Origin: a bacterium
GTDB lineage: Bacteria; Spirochaetota; UBA4802; UBA5550
DNA: 5,047 nt
Reading direction: 5' to 3'
NCBI GenBank assembly: GCA_024224995.1
Contig: JAAENB010001169.1
Coordinates: 1 to 5,047, forward strand
The notes beneath the pieces were generated by a model that saw nothing but the letters and a program-made list of their open reading frames with translations, searched no databases and was not told where the DNA came from. Numbering within the stretch: position 1 is the first letter of the stretch; each line of letters opens with the position of its first letter. Of the stretch, positions 1 through 5,047 are shown piece after piece. Position numbers and translations under genes: made by a program.

Positions 1-267
1 CCCGGAAAAAGGACGGATAAGGGGAATCCATTGGGAAATAAACTCTTCGCCCCATTGAGGGAAGCGGACTTTGATGCGGCCCAGTTTATCCGGGTCCTGG
101 TTGTCTTCCACATAGGCAACATGGAACCTGGTGCGGGTTTTGCCGTCGAGACGGGGTATGCCCGAGGTGCTTTTACCGGTTTTGAGCTCGTAAAAAAGAC
201 GGTCCGTGGAATTCCCGGGTTTGTAATATTTAGACATTATACGGCGAAGTTCTTTGTAATCAAACAT
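1..267 (-). CDS. Contractile injection baseplate/spike protein, gp5/gpV (VgrG-like), N-terminal part
   Basis: This is the first 89 codons of a gene that runs off the left edge with no stop in the visible frame. Residues 48-89 look like the opening of the gp5/VgrG OB-fold: a VEDNQDPDKLGRIKVRFPQW stretch, then SQWIPLIRPFSG, matching the family pattern of a D-x-x-GRIKVRFP strand followed by a W-x-P...P-x-G turn. In phage tails and type VI or extracellular injection systems this protein forms the trimeric spike of the baseplate and carries the PAAR tip. The ATG at 267 is chosen because AGGA (276-279) sits 8 bases upstream; the in-frame Met at residue 11 has no such site. Full-length VgrG has a gp27-like region of several hundred residues before the OB fold. 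Here only about 47 residues precede it, so this resembles a stand-alone gpV/gp5 protein. Its codons are GC-rich compared with the DNA just upstream. Confidence is high for the fold and low for which injection system it belongs to. Confidence 0.85.
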   Translation of the reverse strand, partial: MFDYKELRRIMSKYYKPGNSTDRLFYELKTGKSTSGIPRLDGKTRTRFHVAYVEDNQDPDKLGRIKVRFPQWGEEFISQWIPLIRPFSG

Positions 268-286
268 AATATAAATCCTGGTATTA

Positions 287-301
287 GATTAATTATTAAT
301 C
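287..301. promoter_or_regulatory. Perfect palindrome, possible operator for the spike gene
   Basis: GATTAAT-T-ATTAATC is a perfect 7-bp inverted repeat around one central base. It ends 20 bases upstream of the spike gene ATG and just upstream of its ribosome binding site, a position where a dimeric repressor could block transcription. The tract is A/T-rich, so chance symmetry is possible. No known regulator site was recognised. Confidence 0.3.
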
Positions 302-433
302 AAAAAACAAATTATGTGTATATAGCAGTCGGGAGGCTCTATAAATGAACACATGCCTATCGAATACAACATATAAAATCAACGGCAATAAAACAAGCAC
401 AATAGAATAAAAAAAGAAAAAACGCGGCGGATT

Positions 434-465
434 AAAAAATTATAGATATAGAGATATAATTTTTT
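434..465. repeat. A/T-only inverted repeat (11-bp arms)
   Basis: The arms AAAAAATTATA (434-444) and TATAATTTTTT (455-465) are exact reverse complements around a 10-base loop. The A-tract, stem, T-tract layout reads the same on both strands and could serve as a weak bidirectional terminator, for example for the membrane protein gene that is transcribed toward it and ends about 120 bases away. The stem has no G/C pairs, so an intrinsic terminator is doubtful; a curved or easily melted DNA element is equally possible. Confidence 0.3.
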
Positions 466-583
466 TGGGTAAACCTGGTGAAATCGGTAAAACAGAGTGA
501 TCTGTGTTTGGGATTGTTTTTAGCGCTGATTCCTGATGAACAGCCGGAGAGTAGAATAGAGAACGTTATGAGAATTATATTTT

Positions 584-1042
584 TTATGTTGTGTCGTGCC
601 CGTCGGAACTGCCTTTGGGATTATGATTAAGTAATTCTTTTTTCCTTTGACGGGTATATGAGAAGACTCCCCCCATTGCGGAGAAGATTATCCATAGTGC
701 TATTAGTAAGAGGTTTTTGTTGTTAATTCCGAGTTGATAGTATGCCTTACTGAGTCCGGGAAATAGTTCTATTCTTGTGATAGAGTAAAATATTGCAAGG
801 GGGACACTCAGGTAAAAGGTTCCCCGGAAAATTACCCAAATATATTTGCGGACTTTTTCGGAAATTATAGCGTAGAGTAGTAATGAGAGCAGATACTGTA
901 TGAGAAGGATAGAGAGTATTCCTGCGCCCATGATCAGCAATACAAAAGCATCCATACTTGATCGGGAATTGAGCGCATAGAGCACAAGCAGGATTCCAGA
1001 TAGTGCCGCCGCCGAGATGAGTATTTTCATTAAGCGATTCAT
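584..1042 (-). CDS. Small four-helix integral membrane protein, unknown function
   Basis: No family was recognised for this 152-residue protein. Four hydrophobic segments are visible, at about residues 7-25, 31-59, 67-88 and 109-128, followed by a hydrophilic, basic tail (TRQRKKELLNHNPKG...). It should span the cytoplasmic membrane four times; short K/R-rich stretches flank the helices (for example SEKVRKY and TRQRKK). The ATG at 1042 opens the longest frame but has no Shine-Dalgarno sequence at normal distance. An AGGAGAAGGA sequence ends 20 bases upstream, too far away, and it lies within the promoter spacer. A near-consensus promoter ends 6 bases before the ATG, so translation may begin on a leaderless mRNA. 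An in-frame ATG at residue 5 is an alternative start, also without a site. It is divergent from the LRR lipoprotein gene. Small multi-helix proteins beside injection-system cargo are sometimes immunity proteins, but that is only inference here. Confidence 0.7.
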   Translation of the reverse strand: MNRLMKILISAAALSGILLVLYALNSRSSMDAFVLLIMGAGILSILLIQYLLSLLLYAIISEKVRKYIWVIFRGTFYLSVPLAIFYSITRIELFPGLSKAYYQLGINNKNLLLIALWIIFSAMGGVFSYTRQRKKELLNHNPKGSSDGHDTT

Positions 1043-1048
1043 GTTGTT

Positions 1049-1077
1049 ATTTTATTGCGAGATCCTTCTCCTGTCAA
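1049..1077 (-). promoter_or_regulatory. Sigma-70-type promoter for the membrane protein gene
   Basis: On the minus strand, TTGACA (1072-1077) is separated by exactly 17 bases from TAAAAT (1049-1054). That is a perfect -35 and a 5-of-6 match to the -10. Only AACAAC lies between the -10 and the ATG at 1042, so the expected start of transcription falls on or within a base or two of the start codon. Confidence 0.7.
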
Positions 1078-1124
1078 TGGTGTTTTTGTTTATTGAGGGA
1101 CTTCTGTTCTTGGGGAAAAATATC

Positions 1125-1152
1125 TTGACACGATCAAGCCTGTTTGTAGTTT
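1125..1152 (+). promoter_or_regulatory. Possible sigma-70-type promoter for the LRR lipoprotein gene
   Basis: A perfect TTGACA (1125-1130) is followed after 16 bases by TAGTTT (1147-1152), a poor -10 with 3 of 6 matches. It would give a leader of about 55-60 bases before the ATG at 1217. The -35 is strong and well placed; the -10 is weak, and another nearby A/T hexamer could be the true one. It faces away from the membrane protein promoter, with 47 bases between the two TTGACA boxes. Confidence 0.4.
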
Positions 1153-1216
1153 ATTTTGATGTGCGGTTTTTGCTTGAAGCTGTTGCCGGTAAAAAAGAAC
1201 TCAAAAGAGGAACAGA

Positions 1217-1999
1217 ATGCATCGAATTTGGTTATATATGCTATTGATAGTGATGAATTTGCTACTGGTTGTGGGCTGTAGTCGAGAAGTTAATTTGTAC
1301 AACGGTAATGAAATAATGACAAAATTAATTTTTGATGGTGATATTAAAGAACTTGATCTTTCGTATTATGAATTTACCAAAATAGAAGGCCTGGACAAAC
1401 TTACTGAGCTGGAGAAACTTCATCTTACTGGGAATAAACTAACAAAAATTGAAGGATTGGGTAAACTTGTAAACTTGAAAGCACTCTTGCTTCACGACAA
1501 TAATCTAACGAAAATTGAAGGGTTGGAGAAACTTGAAAATCTGGAAAAACTCTGGTTGAGTGAAAATAAACTCACAAAAATTGAAGGAATAGATAAACTT
1601 AACAAGCTACAAGAACTATTGATTGACAATAACAAGCTTAGCAAAATTGAAGGGTTAGAAAAACTGACGGAACTGAAAGAACTGTATTGCGGAAACAATA
1701 GACTAACGAAAATTGCCGGAGTAGATAAACTCATAAACCTTGAACGTCTTGATTTGAAAGAAAACCGGATAACCCGAATTGAAGGTTTGGATACATTGAT
1801 ACATCTAAAAAAACTTGATCTAAGACGGAATAAGATAACCCGAATTGAAGGTCTGGACAAACTTGGTAAACTGGAATATCTTGAACTTGAAGGGAATACG
1901 CTGTCAAAAAAAGAATACCAAAGAGGAAGGGAAAAATATTCCCGGGTTAAAATAGATCCTCCCGTGGAGGTGACAATTCATCACCTCCGCGGAAAATAA
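1217..1999 (+). CDS. Leucine-rich-repeat lipoprotein (SDS22/internalin-type repeats)
   Basis: This 260-residue protein starts with a lipoprotein signal: a short basic start (MHR), a hydrophobic core at about residues 5-19, and a lipobox-like VVGC with Cys21 as the lipidated residue. Ser at +2 is compatible with outer-membrane sorting. Residues 43-218 are eight consecutive 22-residue repeats of the form L-x-x-L-x-L-x-x-N-x-L-T-K-I-E-G-L-x-K-L-x-N, the SDS22/internalin-like class, followed by a final LEYLELEGN half-repeat and a basic cap. Such solenoids bind proteins. Few residues lie outside the repeats and no catalytic domain is present, so the likely role is a surface or periplasmic binding protein. 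The ATG at 1217 is preceded by AGAGG (1206-1210) at 6 bases, which fixes the start. The gene is convergent with the 467-residue ORF and ends 9 bases from its stop. Position makes it a candidate immunity or accessory partner for the cargo operon; this is not shown. Confidence 0.88.
   Translation: MHRIWLYMLLIVMNLLLVVGCSREVNLYNGNEIMTKLIFDGDIKELDLSYYEFTKIEGLDKLTELEKLHLTGNKLTKIEGLGKLVNLKALLLHDNNLTKIEGLEKLENLEKLWLSENKLTKIEGIDKLNKLQELLIDNNKLSKIEGLEKLTELKELYCGNNRLTKIAGVDKLINLERLDLKENRITRIEGLDTLIHLKKLDLRRNKITRIEGLDKLGKLEYLELEGNTLSKKEYQRGREKYSRVKIDPPVEVTIHHLRGK
1343..1870 (+). repeat. Eight tandem 66-bp units encoding the LRR solenoid
   Basis: The LRR array is periodic at DNA level. The octamer ATTGAAGG occurs at 1448, 1514, 1580, 1646, 1778 and 1844, all in 66-base register; the unit at 1712 carries ATTGCCGG and the first unit ATAGAAGG. 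The last two complete units share a CCCGAATTGAAGG variant in place of the AAAATTGAAGG of the earlier ones, so the array is a mosaic of two subtypes. In-frame expansion or contraction by recombination is possible. Confidence 0.85.
1962..1992. terminator. Strong hairpin at the convergent gene ends
   Basis: The arms 1962-1973 (CCGTGGAGGTGA) and 1981-1992 (TCACCTCCGCGG) form a 12-bp stem with one G-T (G-U) pair and a 7-base loop. The stem lies inside the last codons of the LRR gene and begins 16 bases past the stop of the minus-strand gene, so it could fold in either transcript. Neither strand has a clear T-tract after the stem (plus: AAAATAAC; minus: GAGGATCTATTTT), so it is not a textbook intrinsic terminator. 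It may instead protect 3' ends or pause polymerase between the two converging genes. Confidence 0.4.
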
Positions 2000-2008
2000 C
2001 CACAAGCT

Positions 2009-3412
2009 TTATGCAAAATCTTTATAAGTAAATTCTGGTGTTATTTCAATAGGGTTGTCTCCAAGAATGGCAACCTGGATTTCTTTGTTTTTGTACAATT
2101 CTTCAAGACTGCTGACTTTTGGATTGTAATTGTATTGTGCCAATATATCAGTTCTTATTCCTCTTAAACCAACAAAAACATGTTTTCCCCCCGAGACAAG
2201 AGGAAACTGCAGACTTATGACTTCCCCCCCTTTCGCCAGGGTCAGACCATTCGATATAGTGTTTTTAAGTAGTGTTTCAACCAAATTCTTAAATTTTTTA
2301 TTATCAAGATCTTTTATATATTTCGCCATTTTTCTTAATCTTGTAGAGTTAATCAGATATTTTATATTCCTTTTTCCAAGACCGGTTATTTTAGACAATT
2401 TACCGAATATTCCGCTTTTCTTAAATACTTTTTGTAACATCTTCTCTATTTTTTTTGTTTGTCCGAGAATTTGCTTACCGGAAATTGTACCAAATACCAG
2501 ATCCCAATCAGGTCCCCATTCAAATCCTTCGATTTGCTGAGCAACTTTTGCATTAAAAAAGAATATCAAATTCGTTTCAACATGACCTCCCATTCCAATA
2601 CCAACATGACCGCCAACTCCCGAAAAGAACGCCAGGCTATATGAAACGTTATCTTCCCAAAGAGCTGATAACTGGAATATAACACCAAGTTTCCCATCAG
2701 CTCCCCCGAATTTATACGTAAAACTTCCACCAAAAACCAAACCGATCCATGTTCCGCCCCATATTGAGTCCGGTATTTTTACTGTTGGATTAATAATCGC
2801 ATCTTTTGGAACTAGTATCACATAGCGTTCTTCGGGAAAGATAAAATCCGGGTTAAATTTTCTTTTATATTTTGTTGGTATTTTCGGATCGGGCATGTAT
2901 AGATTGGGAAAAGCCGAATCTCCGAGATCCCGTGCCGTTCCTATTTTATACGGATAGTGATATGTATGTTCACCCTTTTTGCAGGGACGCTTTTTTTTAT
3001 CATAATATAAATCTCCCCACTTCCACTCTCCTAAATCCTGTATTTTTTCTTCTACTACAAATGATCCTTTGCATAATAAATCTGATGTGTATCGGTCGAG
3101 TTTTATAATTGCATTACTGTACCCTGCTTTCGCGTCTCCAATAGTCTCCTTGGTTACTTTTGAAAGCCATGTTTCTCCACCTTTTTTTTTCCCTTTGGTT
3201 ACTTCTATAACACGGATATAATATTCCATGCCGGAGTAGACCGCATATTTGAACCGGTATTGTTTTGAAACTTTTTTTAGATCAAATTTCACTATACCAT
3301 AAAAAATATCTATCCAATGAGGATCCTTTTTTAATGAAATATTTTTATGGCTATATGAATCGTATTTTTTTTCTGCTTTTAACTGGTGATCTGTTTTTTT
3401 TACCCAACCCAT
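2009..3412 (-). CDS. Unrecognised 467-residue protein, candidate injection-system cargo
   Basis: I do not recognise a family. The protein is lysine-rich. Residues 1-200 are hydrophilic and mixed; residues 152-202 (YPYKIGTARDLGDS... through NPDFIFPEERYVILVP) faintly resemble a degenerate LysM repeat. Residues 218-290 form a glycine- and aromatic-rich block (IWGGTWIGLVFGGSF, GVGGHVGIGMGGHVE, NLIFFF) with alternating hydrophobic residues suggesting beta hairpins that could insert in or lie on a membrane. Residues 315-390 are lysine-rich and probably helical. The C-terminus (391-467) is mixed. There is no signal peptide. The start at 3412 has AGAGGA 4 bases upstream. It is third in the PAAR-LysM operon, 26 bases after the LysM gene, the slot where effectors are usually found, so a toxin (perhaps membrane-active) is a reasonable but unproven reading. 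The gene is A/T-rich with several 8-9 base A-tracts. A structural or adaptor role is the main alternative. Confidence 0.75.
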   Translation of the reverse strand: MGWVKKTDHQLKAEKKYDSYSHKNISLKKDPHWIDIFYGIVKFDLKKVSKQYRFKYAVYSGMEYYIRVIEVTKGKKKGGETWLSKVTKETIGDAKAGYSNAIIKLDRYTSDLLCKGSFVVEEKIQDLGEWKWGDLYYDKKKRPCKKGEHTYHYPYKIGTARDLGDSAFPNLYMPDPKIPTKYKRKFNPDFIFPEERYVILVPKDAIINPTVKIPDSIWGGTWIGLVFGGSFTYKFGGADGKLGVIFQLSALWEDNVSYSLAFFSGVGGHVGIGMGGHVETNLIFFFNAKVAQQIEGFEWGPDWDLVFGTISGKQILGQTKKIEKMLQKVFKKSGIFGKLSKITGLGKRNIKYLINSTRLRKMAKYIKDLDNKKFKNLVETLLKNTISNGLTLAKGGEVISLQFPLVSGGKHVFVGLRGIRTDILAQYNYNPKVSSLEELYKNKEIQVAILGDNPIEITPEFTYKDFA

Positions 3413-3438
3413 CTAATCCTCTTTTTTTTTAAATATTA

Positions 3439-4119
3439 TTAAAATGTTCTATCTTCAAAAATGAAATATTTGTCTATTTCATCTCCGTTTTCATCGGTTA
3501 TTGCTTCCCCTAGCTGCAATTCCAGCGAGTAGAGCAAACCCCGGGGAGTGCCGATAAATTTTAATCTTGGAAATTGTTCATCTTCTTCAATTAAATCTTC
3601 CTTTGCGCTTAGTGTTTTTTTATAGATAAAAGTGGTTTTATTATTTTTTTTATACCCGTACAGTGTATATATGTCATCTTCCGAGTACTCTTTTTCATTT
3701 AATTCTATTTCAAATTCCATCGATGGAATAATAAGATCGAGCTTTTTCCCTTGCTCCGGAACATATCCATTCATCAGTTCATCGTCCGTCAGTTCATGGA
3801 GTTCCCTTTCTGGTTTAGATATCCATATCTTTTCTCCGGCATACAATATAATTTGATGAGGATCTTCAAATGCCCTGGAAGCCTGTTTCCAGTCATTATC
3901 ATGATCATAGGCCCTGTATTTATTCTCCCCAAGGTGGAGCTGCCGTTTGACTTTTTTTCCATACATATCTGCGTCTGTATGCAGCTTTTGATTTTTTGAA
4001 TCCTGCCATATCCGTCTTGCCCAGACTTCAGTGGGTTCCATGCCATGTTTTTTAGCAATTCTTGTTAAGCTGTCGGATTTTACAACTTTGTATTCATAAT
4101 CCCGTTTTGATATTCCCAT
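3439..4119 (-). CDS. LysM-domain protein of the PAAR/spike operon
   Basis: This 226-residue protein opens with a LysM motif. Residues 8-40 (YEYKVVKSDSLTRIAKKHGM, then EVWARRIWQDSKNQKL) match the strand, GDSL-like turn and helices, and EDPHQIILYAGEKIWISKP (85-103) matches the closing 'ILYPGDKIWIP' strand. About 40 residues, rich in K, H and D, are inserted between these halves. Residues 105-226 form a second, mostly beta domain (YSEDDIYTLYGY, KKTLSAKEDLIEEDEQFPRLKF, LLYSLELQLGEA, KYFIFEDRTF) of a type I associate with PAAR- and VgrG-linked proteins. LysM domains bind peptidoglycan or act as structural modules on phage and type VI baseplates. Start: ATG at 4119, with AGAGAGG 9 bases upstream and 18 bases after the PAAR gene's stop, so the two are probably co-transcribed and translated in sequence. 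It likely links the spike tip to its cargo or to the cell wall. No signal peptide is present. Confidence 0.83.
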   Translation of the reverse strand: MGISKRDYEYKVVKSDSLTRIAKKHGMEPTEVWARRIWQDSKNQKLHTDADMYGKKVKRQLHLGENKYRAYDHDNDWKQASRAFEDPHQIILYAGEKIWISKPERELHELTDDELMNGYVPEQGKKLDLIIPSMEFEIELNEKEYSEDDIYTLYGYKKNNKTTFIYKKTLSAKEDLIEEDEQFPRLKFIGTPRGLLYSLELQLGEAITDENGDEIDKYFIFEDRTF

Positions 4120-4137
4120 TACACCAGACCTCTCTGC

Positions 4138-5047
4138 TTATTCATCTTCGTTGATTGTAAATATTATTTTTTCTCCGGGAACAACCGATTCTTCCGATAT
4201 CATTCCATCACTATCGGAAGTCACCTCTTGGTTGGCAGTAACAAGTTTGCATTTTATATCTTTTAAAGCCGTATCGTAGGCATCAATGCATTTTATATCA
4301 ATATCGTTACTAAACTCAACACTGCTGCTTTCAACTTCATCACACCGAAATGAATTAGCAGTAAAAACAAACTTCGGTTTATCTGTTAGAGGATTTTTGG
4401 GGTCATGAATATACTGGTATCGCCATTTGGTCTCTGCCTTTCCCCCTTTGTTGGGCGCGCTGAGCTTTTTTACCGGCGGTACTTTGGTCTTGTCGGCCCC
4501 GTCTTCCCAGATCACGAAACTAACAGCAGCATTATCGTACTGATCCGTGCAGCTTACTTCCAGGGTCAACTCTTCTCCCGGTTTTCCCTCATCTTTACTC
4601 CACTGAGGACTACTCAAACTAGGAGTCTTACTTTGCCCCGGCTGCGCCGGATTCGCCACAGGATCACGCGGATTAAACTGCGTCCCCCCCATCTTCGAGT
4701 CAAAGGCGTACTCCAGCCCCGGAATAACAATGGGCAAATACACGGCAGCACCGGCAGCAATAATCGAACAGGTCTCCATATCCATAGGATCGCCGCAGGT
4801 TTTAACCATGGAACCCAGCACGGCAACTTCTTTCCCGTTCACCAGGACCGTGGGCACCGTACCCATAGTAACTTCACCTTCGTTAGTGGGAGCCTTTTGA
4901 AACTGGACCCCGGGCGGCATAGGAATATGTCCGGGCGTGGCCTTGGACTTGGAGCCTTTAACAGCAGCGGGCTTGCCTTTAACTTCAACATCGGAAGAAA
5001 GTTTATCGGCCAGTTTGCCGATATAGGGATTCGGGATAGGGGTAGGG
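4138..5047 (-). CDS. PAAR-like spike-tip protein with Ig-like domain, 5' end missing
   Basis: The frame is open to the right edge, so the start lies outside; 302 residues are visible. The ATG at 4920 is internal, because upstream codons read a typical PAAR-like sequence: PTPIPNPYIG, then VKGKPAAVKGSKSKATPGHIP, NEGEV, TVLVNGKEVAVLGS, VKTCGDPMDMETCSIIAAGA and VYLPIVIPG. These are the proline-rich start, paired 'V-x-G-K-x-A' strands and Cys-containing turn of PAAR-like/DUF4150-type tips, which sharpen the spike and recruit effectors. A proline-rich linker (about residues 124-147) leads to an Ig-like domain (148-245: QWSKDEGKPGEELTLEVSC, then VSFVIWEDG and WRYQYIHDP), found in proteins of injection systems. 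Residues 246-302 form a small carboxypeptidase-regulatory-like beta unit (DIKCIDAYDTALKDIKCKL). The protein ends ...INEDE. The coding DNA is GC-rich over the PAAR part and drops toward the C-terminus. It is first among the visible genes of the operon and was probably preceded by others. Confidence 0.88.
   Translation of the reverse strand, partial: PTPIPNPYIGKLADKLSSDVEVKGKPAAVKGSKSKATPGHIPMPPGVQFQKAPTNEGEVTMGTVPTVLVNGKEVAVLGSMVKTCGDPMDMETCSIIAAGAAVYLPIVIPGLEYAFDSKMGGTQFNPRDPVANPAQPGQSKTPSLSSPQWSKDEGKPGEELTLEVSCTDQYDNAAVSFVIWEDGADKTKVPPVKKLSAPNKGGKAETKWRYQYIHDPKNPLTDKPKFVFTANSFRCDEVESSSVEFSNDIDIKCIDAYDTALKDIKCKLVTANQEVTSDSDGMISEESVVPGEKIIFTINEDE

Larger units (their letters stand above)
268..583. 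other. A/T-rich intergenic region upstream of the spike gene
   Basis: This 316-base stretch lies between the membrane protein stop and the spike gene start, both on the minus strand. It is A/T-rich (15 G/C of 60 in 361-420). I see no RNA gene, no G/C-rich terminator and no convincing minus-strand -35/-10 pair for the spike gene. It holds the two inverted repeats listed separately, and a short ACAGA-gtga-TCTGT hairpin near 492-505 that is too weak to call. A 21-codon plus-strand ORF (345-410) has a GGGAGG 8 bases upstream, but nothing else supports it. Confidence 0.6.

Noticed and set aside
31..348. Plus-strand 105-codon ORF
   Set aside because: It is the complement of the spike gene; the minus frame has a recognisable OB-fold sequence and a ribosome binding site.
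345..410. 21-codon plus-strand ORF with GGGAGG 8 bases upstream
   Set aside because: The spacing is good, but it is short, A/T-rich, without a clear promoter or recognisable sequence; chance is more likely.
1017..1247. Plus-strand 76-codon ORF with a hydrophobic start
   Set aside because: It is antisense to the start and promoter of the membrane protein gene, has no ribosome binding site and overlaps the start of the LRR gene, whose own site and signal peptide are convincing.
1492..1860. Minus-strand serine-rich 122-codon ORF
   Set aside because: It is an antisense shadow of the LRR array, with repeats mirroring the plus-strand 66-base units.
2130..2540. Plus-strand 136-codon ORF
   Set aside because: It lies wholly within the 467-residue minus-strand gene and has no supporting ribosome site or recognisable domain.
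4138..4920. Reading the PAAR gene as starting at the ATG at 4920
   Set aside because: The frame stays open upstream to the edge and encodes PAAR-like sequence (PTPIPNP, KPAAVKG), so this ATG is internal and the gene is truncated by the window.

Overview
The window reads as an accessory segment of a contractile injection system (type VI secretion, extracellular contractile injection or phage-tail-like) in a Gram-negative-type bacterium. The evidence is a baseplate/spike OB-fold protein cut by the left edge, a PAAR-like spike-tip protein cut by the right edge, a LysM adaptor next to the PAAR gene, and a lipoprotein signal with a lipobox. The host cannot be named from this sequence. The strong A/T bias of the cargo genes together with the spike genes would fit a spirochaete, a bacteroidete or a deltaproteobacterium-like lineage, but that is a guess.

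Layout, left to right. (1) 1-267, minus: N-terminal 89 residues of a gp5/gpV (VgrG-like) spike protein, GC-rich, continuing off the left edge. (2) 268-583: A/T-rich intergenic stretch with a perfect 7-bp palindrome just upstream of the spike gene and an A/T-only 11-bp inverted repeat. (3) 584-1042, minus: small four-helix membrane protein whose near-consensus promoter ends only 6 bases before the ATG, so the mRNA may be leaderless. (4) 1217-1999, plus: lipoprotein with eight 22-residue SDS22-type leucine-rich repeats, divergent from the membrane protein. (5) 2009-3412, minus: unrecognised 467-residue protein, convergent with the lipoprotein gene and separated from it by 9 bases. (6) 3439-4119, minus: LysM protein. 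(7) 4138-5047, minus: PAAR-like protein with an Ig-like domain and a small C-terminal beta domain, 5' end off the right edge.

Genes 7, 6 and 5 are closely spaced (18 and 26 bases) and almost certainly form one operon: spike tip, then LysM adaptor, then a third gene in the position usually held by cargo. The 467-residue protein is therefore a candidate effector, and the lipoprotein and membrane protein are candidates for immunity or accessory roles. These roles are inferred from position; no toxin or immunity family was recognised.

Composition changes sharply. The spike and PAAR ends are about 55-57% GC in sampled 60-base blocks, while the interior falls to 15-35%. This is the pattern expected when an exchangeable cargo block sits between conserved structural genes.
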